A DNA stretch of 64,000 bases from Paracoccus aminovorans (GCF_001546115.1 NZ_KQ955210.1:347383-411382), one strand, 5' to 3'. Positions 41,648 through 54,668 are shown, counted from the first letter of the stretch. Notes: generated by a model from the sequence alone, not told the origin. Numbers and translations: made by a program.

Positions 41648-42160
41648 TCAGTTCGACGCCGGCGCGGCGGGAGTCTCTGCAGGGGCCTCGGCGGGAGCAT
41701 CGGCCGCGGGCGCGTCGCCGGCCGCGGGGGCGGCGCCCGCCTCGGGCGAGTGCTGCGCCAGGAAGGCCACCACGTCGGCCTGGTTCTTGGTCATCTTGAA
41801 GGTCATCTTGGTCTTCAGCGACTTGTCGCCGACCTTCTCCTCGACGTATTTGTTCGGGTCGGTGATGTAATGCTCCAGATCCTCGGTGGTCCAGACCTCG
41901 CCGGCCTCGCCTAGCTTGATCAGCGCGTCGGAATATTTGAAGCCTTCCTCGGTGCCGGCCTTGCGCCCGACCACGCCGTAGAGGTTCGGCCCGGTCTTGC
42001 CGCCCTTGACCACATCCGAGCCGTCCGGCGACTGGATCATGTGGCAGGCCTTGCACTTCTTGAATTCCTTCTCGCCCTTGGCCGGGTCTCCGGCGTCCTG
42101 GGCCATGGCGGGCAGGGCGAGAAACGTGGCGGCGAGAGTGGCGTAGATGCTGGTCTTCAT
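41648..42160 (-). CDS. cycA: Cytochrome c550 (periplasmic electron carrier)
   Basis: A class I c-type cytochrome that shuttles electrons from the bc1 complex to the aa3 oxidase. Of its 170 residues, 1-20 form a signal peptide ending AMA. Haem attaches at CKACH (Cys36, Cys39, His40); the axial Met is in KTKMTFKM (Met119 likely). KGGKTGPNLYGVVGRKAG is the class I hallmark. The C-terminus from about 140 is an Ala/Pro tail (AGAAPAAGDAPAADAPAEAP) longer than in P. denitrificans c550. It sits directly upstream of ctaD as in Paracoccus. RBS AGAGGA precedes the ATG. Confidence 0.95.
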   Translation of the reverse strand: MKTSIYATLAATFLALPAMAQDAGDPAKGEKEFKKCKACHMIQSPDGSDVVKGGKTGPNLYGVVGRKAGTEEGFKYSDALIKLGEAGEVWTTEDLEHYITDPNKYVEEKVGDKSLKTKMTFKMTKNQADVVAFLAQHSPEAGAAPAAGDAPAADAPAEAPAETPAAPASN

Positions 42161-42305
42161 CGCGAATCCTCTGGGTTCTTTTCCTTGAGTCGACGAGAGG
42201 ACCCTCGTCCTCCTCCGAAGTACAGGGGTAACATGCCGGGCTGGGGTGCAACACCGTCAAAAAGTCGCAGAAAGTTTTGAGACTGCTTTTCCGTGCGGGT
42301 GAAAA

Positions 42306-42962
42306 TCAGCCGGCCAGCGGCGGGAAATGCCGTGCGAATCCGGCCCGCAGCGCCAGGTCGAGGTCGCCCATCCCGACCGGCAGGCCGAGATCGACCAGGC
42401 TGGTCACGCCATGGCCCTGGATGCCGCAGGGCACGATGCCGGCGTAATGGCCGAGGTCGGGCTCGACATTGATCGAGATGCCGTGGAAGCTGACCCAGCG
42501 GCGCAGCTTGACGCCGATGGCGGCGATCTTGTCCTCGCGCATGCTGCCGTCGGGCAGCGGCGCCTTGTCGGGGCGGGCGATCCAGACGCCGACGCGGCCG
42601 TCGCGGATCTCGCCCTTCAGGTTGAACTCGGTCAGGGCATCGATGACCCAGGATTCGAGCGCCTTGACGAAGGCGCGCACGTCGCGGCCGCGTCGATTCA
42701 GGTCCAGCATGACATAGACTACGCGCTGGCCGGGCCCGTGATAGGTATATTGCCCGCCGCGGCCGGTCTCGTGCACCGGGAAGCGGGCGCTGAGCAGGTC
42801 TTCGGCCCTGGCCGAGGTGCCGGCGGTATAGAGCGGCGGGTGCTCGACCAGCCAGATCAGCTCGTCGGCGCGGCCGTCGTGGATCGCGGCGGCGCGCGCC
42901 TCCATGAAAGCCACGGCTTGCGGATAGTCGGTCAGTCCGGGGGCGGTGATCCATTCGGTCAT
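42306..42962 (-). CDS. lipB: Octanoyl-[acyl-carrier-protein]:protein N-octanoyltransferase
   Basis: Moves octanoate from acyl carrier protein to lipoyl domains, the first step of protein lipoylation. Its 218 residues begin at ATG 42962 (MTEWITAPGLTDYPQA); the frame upstream runs through a repeat element. Motifs are RADELIWLVEHPPLYTAGTSA, GRGGQYTYHGPGQRVVYVMLDL, KIAAIGVKLRRWVSFHGISIN (catalytic Lys) and VPCGIQGHGVTSL with the catalytic Cys. It lies upstream of cycA on the same strand. lipA is not in the window. Confidence 0.97.
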   Translation of the reverse strand: MTEWITAPGLTDYPQAVAFMEARAAAIHDGRADELIWLVEHPPLYTAGTSARAEDLLSARFPVHETGRGGQYTYHGPGQRVVYVMLDLNRRGRDVRAFVKALESWVIDALTEFNLKGEIRDGRVGVWIARPDKAPLPDGSMREDKIAAIGVKLRRWVSFHGISINVEPDLGHYAGIVPCGIQGHGVTSLVDLGLPVGMGDLDLALRAGFARHFPPLAG

Positions 42963-42963
42963 G

Positions 42964-43063
42964 GCCGGCAGATATTCCTGCGGACGGGCTGTCGCAAGGG
43001 GGCGCCGTCGGCGGTGGGGGCGCTGCCCCCACGCCCCCGGGGTATTTGCCGAGCAAAGAAACA
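42964..43063. repeat. Dispersed intergenic repeat upstream of metH/lipB
   Basis: Between divergent lipB and metH lie a GATATTCCTGCGG segment (from 42971), a G/C-rich palindrome around GGGGGCGCTGCCCCC, and the shared arm GGGTATTTG...GCAAAGAA (43040-43060). The composition and order (ATATTCC - GC-rich inverted repeat - GGGTATTT) mark it as a fuller copy of the family seen at 9007, 19585 and 54534-54668. It occupies the promoter region of both genes. Confidence 0.75.
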
Positions 43064-43158
43064 TGAGCCTGCTTCAAGATCATTGTGCGGATGTTGAATT
43101 TCACTAAATGCCTGTGTGCCTGTATAGGTTGCCACCCAACCCAAGTCCGGATGCCGCC

Positions 43159-46920
<3,762 letters not shown>

Positions 46921-46996
46921 AAATCGCGTGCGGCGGGTGAAAATCTCTCTTTTCATCCGCCGCGCAACCGTCTAGAACGCGCGGGCCTGCGGCAGT

Positions 46997-47083
46997 GCGG
47001 TCGTGGCGGAATTGGTAGACGCGCAGCGTTGAGGTCGCTGTTCCTTAACCGGAGTGGAAGTTCGAGTCTTCTCGACCGCACCA
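46997..47083 (+). tRNA. tRNA-Leu (anticodon GAG)
   Basis: GCGGTCG pairs with CGACCGC to form the acceptor stem, with CCA encoded at the end. The anticodon stem CAGCG/CGCTG encloses loop TTGAGGT (anticodon GAG). A long variable arm (GTTCCTTAACCGGAGT region) marks a class II leucine tRNA. It lies between metH and metY; no integrase is adjacent. Confidence 0.97.
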
Positions 47084-47258
47084 ACATCCCTTCCCTGAAG
47101 CGATGCCATGCTCATTCCCGCCCCGGCGGAGAAAGCGCGTTCTCCTGGACGGCTGCGCGGCGCCATGCCGCGTCTTTCCCGGCGCCATCCCCCGGATTTC
47201 GATGGATTTCCGCTGCGAAACCCGCCTAGTCTCTGGCCCGCAGCTAGGGAGAGTTTCC

Positions 47259-48557
47259 ATGTCCGACAGCATGTCCCCCGATTGGGGCTTCGACACCAGC
47301 GCCGTCCATGCCGGCAGCGCGCCCGACCCGGCGACCGGCTCGCGCCAGGTGCCGATCTATCAGACCACCGCCTATGTGTTCCAGGACGCCGGCCATGCCG
47401 CGCGGCTCTTCGGCCTGCAGGAGGTCGGCTATATCTATTCCCGCCTGACCAACCCGACCGTGGCCGCGCTGCAGACCCGCATCGCGGCGCTGGAGGGCGG
47501 CGCGGGCGCGGTCTGCTGTTCCTCGGGCCATGCGGCGCAGATCATGGCGCTGTTCCCGCTGATGGGGCCGGGCCGGAACATCATCGCCTCGACCCGGCTC
47601 TATGGCGGCACCATCACCCAGTTCAGCCAGACCATCAAGCGCTTCGGCTGGTCGTGCAAGTTCGTCGACCTGGACGATCTCGAGGCGTTGCGGGCGGCGG
47701 CGGACGAGGATACCCGCGCCATCTTCTGCGAATCGATCTCCAACCCCGGCGGCTATGTCACCGACATTCCGGCGGTGGCCAGGGTGGCGGACGAGCTTGG
47801 CGTCCCGCTGATCGTCGACAACACGCTGGCGACGCCCTGGCTTTGCAAGCCGCTGGAGCTGGGCGCCACGCTGGTCGTGCACAGCCTGACGAAATACATC
47901 ACCGGCAATGGCACGGTGACCGGCGGCGTGATTGTGGACAGCGGCAAGTTCGACTGGTCGGCCTCGGACAAGTTCCCCAGCCTGTCGCAGCCCGAGCCGG
48001 CCTATCACGGGCTGAAGTTCCACGAGACCTTCGGCAGCCTCGCCTTCACCTTCCACGGCATTGCCATCGGGCTGCGCGACCTGGGCATGACCATGAACCC
48101 GCAGGCCGCGCATTACACGCTGATGGGGGTCGAGACCCTGGGCCTGCGCATGCAGCGCCATGTCGAGAACGCGCAAAAGGTCGCGGAATGGCTGGAGAAG
48201 GACCCGCGCGTCACCTCGGTCACCTATGCCGGCCTCGCGTCCTCGCCCTGGAACGCCACCGCGCGGCGGGTCTATCCCAAGGGGGCGGGGGCGCTTTTCA
48301 CCTTCTCGATCAAGGGCGGCTATGACGCGGCGGTAAAGCTGGTCGACAGCCTGAAGCTCTTCAGCCATGTCGCGAACCTGGGCGATGCCCGCTCGCTGGT
48401 GATCCATTCCGCCTCGACCACGCACAGCCAGCTCAGCGACGCGCAGAAGATCGCGGCCGGGGCCGGGCCGGACGTGGTGCGGCTGTCGATCGGCATCGAA
48501 GACGCGCAGGACATTATCGCCGATCTCGACCAGGCGCTGGCGGCGGCGACGGCCTGA
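47259..48557 (+). CDS. metY: O-acetylhomoserine sulfhydrylase (aminocarboxypropyltransferase)
   Basis: Makes homocysteine from O-acetylhomoserine and sulfide with PLP. It has 432 residues; start ATG 47259 follows AGGGAGAG. Family segments are FDTSAVHAGSAPDPATGSRQ, PIYQTTAYVFQDAGHAARLF, YSRLTNPTVAALQTRIAALE, LVVHSLTKYITGNG (PLP-binding Lys), and HSASTTHSQL near the end. Its length and the GNGTVTGGVIVDSG block point to MetY rather than cystathionine gamma-synthase (MetB). With metH it gives the last two steps of direct sulfhydrylation to methionine. Confidence 0.95.
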   Translation: MSDSMSPDWGFDTSAVHAGSAPDPATGSRQVPIYQTTAYVFQDAGHAARLFGLQEVGYIYSRLTNPTVAALQTRIAALEGGAGAVCCSSGHAAQIMALFPLMGPGRNIIASTRLYGGTITQFSQTIKRFGWSCKFVDLDDLEALRAAADEDTRAIFCESISNPGGYVTDIPAVARVADELGVPLIVDNTLATPWLCKPLELGATLVVHSLTKYITGNGTVTGGVIVDSGKFDWSASDKFPSLSQPEPAYHGLKFHETFGSLAFTFHGIAIGLRDLGMTMNPQAAHYTLMGVETLGLRMQRHVENAQKVAEWLEKDPRVTSVTYAGLASSPWNATARRVYPKGAGALFTFSIKGGYDAAVKLVDSLKLFSHVANLGDARSLVIHSASTTHSQLSDAQKIAAGAGPDVVRLSIGIEDAQDIIADLDQALAAATA

Positions 48558-48564
48558 ACGAAAC

Positions 48565-48591
48565 GGGCGGCGGAATGGCCCGCCGCCCTTT
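48565..48591. terminator. Bidirectional terminator between metY and the SIMPL gene
   Basis: GGGCGGCGG (48565-48573) and CCGCCGCCC (48580-48588) form a perfect 9-bp stem with a 6-base loop, followed by TTT on the plus strand. It lies between two convergent genes and probably serves both. Confidence 0.85.
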
Positions 48592-48609
48592 CTGCTGCAT
48601 TTGCGGCGC

Positions 48610-49464
48610 TCAGTTTGCCGGCGCCTCGCCTTCGGGCGCGTCGGGAGCCGGCGCGTCGGGGGCAGGGGCATCGGGGGCAGGGGCCGTGTCCGGCGCCGCG
48701 CCGCCCTCATGCATGGCGAAGACCGCGGTCACATGGGCCGTCACCGCCAGCTCGCCCGCCTCGATCGGCGTGTCGGCCTGCTTGGCCGCAGCCGCCATCA
48801 TCATTGGGCGCGGCCCGCCGCCGGCCTGCGCCTCGGAGAGCGAGATCAGCGGCCCGAGCTTCATCCCGGCCGCCTCGGCCATGACCTCGGCGCGGTGGCG
48901 CGCATCGGCGATGGCGGCGGCGCGGGCCTGGTCCAGCGCCTCGGTCATGTCCTCGCGCGAGAAGCTGATGCCGCTGATCTCATTGGCGCCCGAGGCGACC
49001 AGCTTGTCCAGCACCCCGCCAAGCGCCGCGATGTCGCGCACACGCAGCGTCACCATGTTCTGCGCAGCGTAGCCGGTCAGCTTGGGCGGCTGGCCGTCCT
49101 GATAGTCGATGACCGGCGACAGGCTCAGCCCCGAGGTCTGGATGTCGCGGGCCTCGATCCCCTCGGCCTTCAGCGCCTCGATGACCTTGCCTTGCTGCTC
49201 GGCGTTCTGCGCCATGGCCTCGGCGGCGGTGGCGGCGCGCGAGCTGACCCCCAGCGAGATCGTCGCCATGTCGGGCTGGGCCGCGGACTGGCCCTCGCCG
49301 GTCACGGTCAGCTTGGCCATGGGGCCGTGATGCTTGCCGGGGTGTTTCATGGCATGCTGTCCGATCTGCGGCGGCGGGGCGTCGGGGGCGGTCTGGGCCA
49401 GCAGCGGGCCGGCGCCGATGGCGATCAGCGTCGCCGCGGTCAGCAGGGGGCGGAATGGGGCCAT
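48610..49464 (-). CDS. SIMPL domain (DUF541/YggE-like) periplasmic protein
   Basis: A 284-residue exported protein. The signal peptide MAPFRPLLTAATLIAIGAGPLLAQ likely ends at LLAQ. A SIMPL domain follows (ITVTGEG-type start: LTVTGEGQSAAQPDMATISLGV; VIEALKAEGIEARDIQTSGLSLSP; NEISGISFSREDMTEALDQARAAAIADARHRAEVMAEAAG). The C-terminus is a Pro/Ala/Asp repeat (APDAP units) typical of flexible periplasmic tails. YggE-type proteins protect against oxidative stress in E. coli, mechanism unknown. ATG 49464 is chosen as the start of the signal peptide; the longer frame upstream has none. Confidence 0.9.
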   Translation of the reverse strand: MAPFRPLLTAATLIAIGAGPLLAQTAPDAPPPQIGQHAMKHPGKHHGPMAKLTVTGEGQSAAQPDMATISLGVSSRAATAAEAMAQNAEQQGKVIEALKAEGIEARDIQTSGLSLSPVIDYQDGQPPKLTGYAAQNMVTLRVRDIAALGGVLDKLVASGANEISGISFSREDMTEALDQARAAAIADARHRAEVMAEAAGMKLGPLISLSEAQAGGGPRPMMMAAAAKQADTPIEAGELAVTAHVTAVFAMHEGGAAPDTAPAPDAPAPDAPAPDAPEGEAPAN

Positions 49465-49665
49465 GATCTCTGTCTCCTTGGCGCGGCCTTGGGGAAGGAT
49501 TCTGGCCGCGCGATTGTCGTTCCCGCCCCATAACACCGGAAATCGCGGTTTGGATGCCTCACAATCCGGTGTTCCGCTTTTCACGGATCGCGTTCTGCGG
49601 TAGTCCATTCAAAAAGATCACAAGAACGCGCGCAGGCGCCCGGGACCGCAGAGCAAAGCCTATTC

Positions 49666-52581
49666 ATGTCGCTTGATTCCGTTACCGAATACGCCCTTTC
49701 CTTCAGCGAGGATGCCGTGCATCTGCAACGCCGCGAGACGGCGGCCGAGGGGCAGGTGCCGGCCGCATGGCGCCATCTCGGCTCGGTCGAGTTCGACTCG
49801 GCCGGGTTTCGCGACGAATTGACCGCGCTGCGCGCCATGGCCGGGGACGCGGCCCCGCTGCCGGTGACGCTGGTCATTCCCGACGACCAGATCCTTTACA
49901 CCACCCTGACCGTCGCCCCCGGCGCCGACCGCGAGCGGTCGGTGGGCCGGGCACTGGACGGGCTGACCCCCTATGCCATCGACGACCTGGCCTTCGACTG
50001 GGAGGGCGACGGCGACAGCGTGCGGGTCGCCGCCGTGGCGCGCCAGACCCTGCGCGAGGCGCGCGACTTCGCCGCGCAATACGGCTTCGACGGCCAGGGC
50101 TTCTGCGCCGCCCCGTCCGAGGGCGCCTATCCGGGCGAGCCGGTCTTCGTGCTGGATCCGCCGGCCCGCGCCCGGCCCGCGGTCGATCCGGCCCAGGCCG
50201 GCGTGACCTCGGCCGGGCTGCAATTCGCCGAGGACAGCGCGGCCTCGGATCTGGACCTGGGCGGCGACGTGACGGAGGCCGCGGCGGAAACCCCCGCCGA
50301 ACCCGGGCCGACGGTGGAGCCCGAGACGCAGATGCCCGCCGCCGAAGCGCCGCCGGCCCCGGCACCGGCCGCCGATGCGACGCCCGCGGAAACCGATGCG
50401 CCCAAGGCCGATGCCGCCACGGCCGATGTGCCGGACCCCGAGGTACCCGAGCCGGAAGCGAAAGCGCCCGAGCCCGCCGATGATGCGCCCGCCCCGCCGG
50501 CCGGCGCAGCCGAGGCCGAGACCGCCGAGGCCGCGGTCGCCGTAGTGCGCCACGCGCCGACCGCCGCCGAGGGTGCCGCGGCCCTGAACCCGCGCGCCCG
50601 GGCCATCCATGAACGCGCCGCCGGCGCCCGCAAGACGCGCGAGACCGTGGCCGCGCCGCCGCCCGGCCGCCGCCCGGGCGAGCGTGGCGGGCTGGTCGGC
50701 CTCGTCGGCATGCTGGCGGCGCTGGTCGCCGGGCTGATCCTGATCTGGGCCTTCGTGGTGCCGCGCGACGGTGGCGACAGCCTGGCCGAATCCGCCCCCA
50801 CGGCCGAGCAGCCGGCCGATCCGGCGCCGCAAGCCGCCGCAACCGCACCCGTCCCCGAAGCCGCGCCGGAGCCCGTCGTGGCAGCCGCCCCCGAACCTGC
50901 GGCCGTCTCGGCGGTTGCCCCGCAAACCGCGGCCCCTGCTCGGCCCGCGCCGCAGCTGGCCGCGCCCGCCGCGCCGATCTCGGCCCTGACCGAGGAGGAG
51001 CGCCGGCGCGTCATCGTTGCCGCCGCCGCGGTCGCCGCCGCCGTGGTGCCGCCCTCGACCCATGCCGCCGCGCCTGCGGCCCCGGATGCGCCGGCCGCGG
51101 TCCCGCTGCAAGCGCCCGCCGTCGCCGCTGCCGCCCCGGCAGCCAGCGTCGCCGCCACCCGCCCCGCTGCCGCGCCGCAGCAGGTGGCCCGGACCACGTC
51201 CTCGGCCGCACGGCCGACCGCCCCGGCGCGGGCAGCGGGACGCCTCAGCAGTTCGGCGCGGCCGCAGCTGGCGCCGCGGCGCAGCACGCCGCAGACCAGC
51301 GCGCCGCGTGCCGACAGCGCGCCGCGCCTGCCGGCCGATCCCTTGCCCTATGCGGCAAGCCAGAAGGCGGCGCAGCCGATCCGCGCCACCCGTCCGCCGG
51401 AGCGCGCCCGCCGCGCCGTCGCCCCGGCCGCGACGCCGGCCGCCAGCCCGACTGCGGCGCCCGCCGGCCGGGTCGCCCAGGATACGGCGCTGCGCGGCTC
51501 GTCCCGGCCGCCGCTGCGCCCCGAGGGCGCGGCCCCCGACCTGATCGAGGACGAGCCGCTGACCCCGGCCGATGACCGGCAGTTGCGCGATCTGATCCGA
51601 GACCTGGGCCGGCACGGCCTGGTCGAGGCCCGGATGGTGCCTGCGGCCGAGGGCGCGCGGCTGGCCCAGGCCCGGCCGTTGCGCAAGCCCGGCAGGGCCG
51701 CCACCGCCAGCGATGCGGTCAGCGCCTCGGCCGTCGATGCCGCGCTGCGCGCCGCCACGACGCCACCACCGGACAAGCCCGGCCGCAGCGCGGAAGCCGC
51801 GACGCCCGCCCGGGATTCGGGCGGGCTTTTGCGTGGCTCGTCCCGCCCGCAGCCGCGTCCCGGCAAAGGCGGCGCCACGCCCTCGGCCGGAGCCATCGAC
51901 GCGGCGCTGTCGGCCGCTGCCGCCGCGCCTGCGGCGACGCCGGGCGCGGTGCAGCTTTCGGCGCTCGCCTCGTCGCCCTTGCCGCCCCGGCGCGGCGCTG
52001 CGGCCGAGCCCGCCGCCGACCCGACGCCCGGCCCCGAACCGGCCGCGGCGGCCCCGGCAGCGGCCGCGCCGGCTGCGGGCCCCAGCGATGCCGAGATCGC
52101 CGCCCGCCGTGCGCTCGACGAGCAATTGCAGGCCCAGGCCGAGGCGCGCATCCGCGCCCGCGCCCAGGCCGATGCCGCCGCCGAGGCCCAGGCCCGCGCC
52201 CAGGCCGAAGCCCGCGCCCGCGCCCAGGCCGAGGCCGAGGAACGCGCCGCCCGCGCCCGCAAGCAGGATTACAAGCCGCCGGAAATCGACAACGAGCCCG
52301 AGATCGCCGCCTCGGCCCTGTCGAAAGGCGTGTCCTCGGCCAGCGTCGCCAAGGCCGCGACCCAGGCGCGCGGCATGGACACCGGCCGCACCACCATCAT
52401 CGGCATCATCGGCGCCGGCCAGGCCAGCCGGGCGCTGATCCGGCTGCGCAGCGGCAAGGTGGTGACGGTGCGGCTGGGCGACCGCATCGACGGCGGCACC
52501 ATCAACTCGATCGGCAACGGGCGGCTGACCTATGTGAAGTCGGGCCGCACCCACGAACTGCGGATGCTGGACGGGCGCTGA
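49666..52581 (+). CDS. Large membrane protein fusing PilM/GspL-like and PilP/GspC-like parts
   Basis: A 971-residue protein. Residues 1-165 resemble the cytosolic actin-like N-terminus of PilM/GspL (YALSFSEDAVHLQRRE, LPVTLVIPDDQILYTTLTV, RSVGRALDGLTPYAIDDLAFDW). An Ala/Pro/Glu-rich stretch leads to one membrane helix at about 343-365 (LVGLVGMLAALVAGLILIWAFVV). After that comes a very long Ala/Pro/Arg-rich periplasmic region. The last 75 residues form a small domain (TTIIGIIGAGQASRALIRLR, GKVVTVRLGDRIDGGTINSI) like PilP/GspC homology regions. Low-complexity DNA may have caused such proteins to be misannotated as translation factors. No other secretion or pilus genes are in the window. The stop overlaps the antiporter start. 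Confidence 0.6.
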   Translation: MSLDSVTEYALSFSEDAVHLQRRETAAEGQVPAAWRHLGSVEFDSAGFRDELTALRAMAGDAAPLPVTLVIPDDQILYTTLTVAPGADRERSVGRALDGLTPYAIDDLAFDWEGDGDSVRVAAVARQTLREARDFAAQYGFDGQGFCAAPSEGAYPGEPVFVLDPPARARPAVDPAQAGVTSAGLQFAEDSAASDLDLGGDVTEAAAETPAEPGPTVEPETQMPAAEAPPAPAPAADATPAETDAPKADAATADVPDPEVPEPEAKAPEPADDAPAPPAGAAEAETAEAAVAVVRHAPTAAEGAAALNPRARAIHERAAGARKTRETVAAPPPGRRPGERGGLVGLVGMLAALVAGLILIWAFVVPRDGGDSLAESAPTAEQPADPAPQAAATAPVPEAAPEPVVAAAPEPAAVSAVAPQTAAPARPAPQLAAPAAPISALTEEERRRVIVAAAAVAAAVVPPSTHAAAPAAPDAPAAVPLQAPAVAAAAPAASVAATRPAAAPQQVARTTSSAARPTAPARAAGRLSSSARPQLAPRRSTPQTSAPRADSAPRLPADPLPYAASQKAAQPIRATRPPERARRAVAPAATPAASPTAAPAGRVAQDTALRGSSRPPLRPEGAAPDLIEDEPLTPADDRQLRDLIRDLGRHGLVEARMVPAAEGARLAQARPLRKPGRAATASDAVSASAVDAALRAATTPPPDKPGRSAEAATPARDSGGLLRGSSRPQPRPGKGGATPSAGAIDAALSAAAAAPAATPGAVQLSALASSPLPPRRGAAAEPAADPTPGPEPAAAAPAAAAPAAGPSDAEIAARRALDEQLQAQAEARIRARAQADAAAEAQARAQAEARARAQAEAEERAARARKQDYKPPEIDNEPEIAASALSKGVSSASVAKAATQARGMDTGRTTIIGIIGAGQASRALIRLRSGKVVTVRLGDRIDGGTINSIGNGRLTYVKSGRTHELRMLDGR

Positions 52582-54491
52582 TGGAATCCTTCCTGCTGAT
52601 CGCCACCGTCTACCTGCTGACGATGGTGATCGCCGTGCCGCTGTCGGCGCGGCTGGGCCTGGGATCGGTGCTGGGCTATCTGGTCTCGGGCATCGTGATC
52701 GGGCCGGTGCTGGGCATCGCGGGTTCCGCCGGGGCCATGGCCGACCTGCAGCATTTCGCCGAATTCGGCGTGGTGATGATGCTGTTCCTGATCGGGCTGG
52801 AGCTGGAGCCCGAGGCGCTGTGGCAGATGCGCAAGAAGCTTCTGGGCCTGGCCGGGATGCAGATCCTGGGCACCGTGGCGCTGCTGGCGCTGCTGGCGAT
52901 GGCGCTGAACCAGGACTGGCATGTCGCGGTGACGCTGGGCATGATCCTGTCGCTGAGCTCGACCGCCATCGTCTTGCAGACCCTGTCGGAAAAATCGCTG
53001 ATGCAGACCCCGGGCGGGCGCAGCGCCTTCGCCGTGCTCTTGACCCAGGACATCGCGGTGATCCCGATGCTGGCGCTGATGCCGCTGCTGGCGACACGCG
53101 CGCCGTTGCCCACGTCCGAGGAGCATATCGGCGAGGCCTTCATGCATTCGCTGCCCGGCTGGGCGGCGGCGCTGGTCACCCTGGGCGCGGTGGCGGCGGT
53201 GATCCTGATCGGGCAATACCTGATCCGGCCGATGTTCCGCTATGTCTATTCGGCGCGGCTGAACGAGCTCGACACCGCGCTCGCGCTGCTGATCGTGGTG
53301 GGCATCGCCTCGCTGATGGAATTCGTCGGCCTGTCGCCCGCGCTTGGCACCTTCCTGGCCGGGGTCATGCTGGCCGGGTCCGAGTTCCGCCACGAGCTCG
53401 AGGGCCAGATCGCGCCCTTCAAGGGGCTGCTGCTGGGGCTGTTCTTCATCACCGTCGGCGCCGGCATGGACTTCGGCATCCTGTTCCAGCAGCCGGGGAC
53501 CGTGCTGGGCGTGACGGTCGCGCTGATCGCGATCAAGGCGGTCGTCCTGCACCTGATCGCCCGGCTGACCGGGTTGCGCGGCCGCGACCGCACGCTGTTC
53601 ACCCTGTCGCTGGCGCAGGCCGGGGAATTCGGCTTCGTGCTGATCTCCTATGCGGTTTCGCTGGCGATCCTGCCGCGTGCCCTCGCTCAGGGCATCCTGC
53701 TGGTCATCGCGCTGTCGATGCTGGCGACGCCGCTTCTCTTCATCCTGTCGGACTTCATCTCGCGCCGCATCGCCGAGGAACGCGCCAGCGACCTCGCCGA
53801 CGAGATCGAGGAGCAGCAGCCGATCATCATCGCCGGCGTCGGCCGCTTCGGCCAGGTGCTGAACCGGCTGGTGACCATGTCGGGCTTCAAGACCACGGTG
53901 CTGGACCACGACCTCGCGGTCATCCAGCTGATGCGCCGCTTCGGCTTCAAGGGCTATTTCGGCGACCCGACCCGGCCCGAGATCCTGGCGGCGGCCGGGC
54001 TCGACAAGGCGCGCGTGCTGGTCGCGGCGCTCGACGACCCCGAGGCGAACCTGCGCCTGGTGCGCTATGCCAAGGAAAAGCGCCCCGACATCGTGGTGAT
54101 TGCCCGCGCCCGCGACCGGGTGAACGTGTTCCAGCTTTACGCCGCCAAGGCCGACCATATCGTGCGCGAGACCTTCGACAGCTCGCTGCGCGCCGGGCGC
54201 TATGCGCTGGAGCATGTCGGCCTGTCGCCCTATGAGGCGGCCGAGCTGGAGCGCATCTTCTACCGCATGGACCGCGCCCATCTGCGCGAACTGGCCGAGG
54301 TCTGGAAGCCTGGCGTCCCGGTCGAGGAAAATCCCGACTACATGGCGCTGAGCCGCGACCTGAACCGGCAGCTGGAAAACGCCCTGATCGAGCGCTTCTC
54401 GCACGGTCCCAGCGCCGCGCCCATCGGGTCCGAAGGCGACGAGGCGCCCGAGCACGGGCTGGCCCGTCCCGGTCGTCCAGGTGGTCGCTGA
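52581..54491 (+). CDS. Kef-type cation:proton antiporter (CPA2) with TrkA-N domain
   Basis: A 636-residue inner-membrane antiporter, probably K+/H+. Residues 1-395 hold 12-13 membrane segments typical of CPA2 (LGSVLGYLVSGIVIGPVLG; MMLFLIGLELEPEALWQMR, the characteristic acidic helix; LTQDIAVIPMLALMPLLATR; GTFLAGVMLAGSEFRHELEG). Residues 410-530 are the nucleotide-binding TrkA-N domain (PIIIAGVGRFGQVLNRL, ILDHDLAVIQ-like VLDHDLAVIQL, AAGLDKARVLVAALDDPEANL). Such proteins export K+ when glutathione adducts or pH changes are sensed. Its ATG shares one base with the previous stop, so the two genes are linked, function unexplained. Confidence 0.94.
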   Translation: MESFLLIATVYLLTMVIAVPLSARLGLGSVLGYLVSGIVIGPVLGIAGSAGAMADLQHFAEFGVVMMLFLIGLELEPEALWQMRKKLLGLAGMQILGTVALLALLAMALNQDWHVAVTLGMILSLSSTAIVLQTLSEKSLMQTPGGRSAFAVLLTQDIAVIPMLALMPLLATRAPLPTSEEHIGEAFMHSLPGWAAALVTLGAVAAVILIGQYLIRPMFRYVYSARLNELDTALALLIVVGIASLMEFVGLSPALGTFLAGVMLAGSEFRHELEGQIAPFKGLLLGLFFITVGAGMDFGILFQQPGTVLGVTVALIAIKAVVLHLIARLTGLRGRDRTLFTLSLAQAGEFGFVLISYAVSLAILPRALAQGILLVIALSMLATPLLFILSDFISRRIAEERASDLADEIEEQQPIIIAGVGRFGQVLNRLVTMSGFKTTVLDHDLAVIQLMRRFGFKGYFGDPTRPEILAAAGLDKARVLVAALDDPEANLRLVRYAKEKRPDIVVIARARDRVNVFQLYAAKADHIVRETFDSSLRAGRYALEHVGLSPYEAAELERIFYRMDRAHLRELAEVWKPGVPVEENPDYMALSRDLNRQLENALIERFSHGPSAAPIGSEGDEAPEHGLARPGRPGGR

Positions 54492-54533
54492 GGTCAATGT
54501 CCGGGCTTTCCGGTTGTTGCTCGGTCGGGTTCG

Positions 54534-54668
54534 GGTATTTGGAAAACGGTAAATGCAGGATTGGCGAGAGCCTGGCGCGGTCCATTCTGGTGGCGCCGCG
54601 GCGGTTGGGTATTTGAGGAGCAAAGAAGCGCGCAAGAGATCTTGTCTTCACTGTTTTCCAAATACTCC
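54534..54668. repeat. Cluster of three dispersed repeat arms between kef and gatB
   Basis: GGGTATTTGG (54534) is followed by GGGTATTTG...GCAAAGAA (54607-54626) and an inverted CCAAATACTCC (54658-54668). They could form alternative hairpins with the second and third arms 30-40 bases apart. They lie in the 257-base gap between the antiporter stop and gatB start, and belong to the same family as the copies at 9007, 19585 and 43040. Confidence 0.75.

Noticed and set aside
43064..43158. SAM or cobalamin riboswitch before metH
   Set aside because: The 95 bases contain no recognisable B12-box, SAM-II or SAH core, and are too short for a cobalamin riboswitch.
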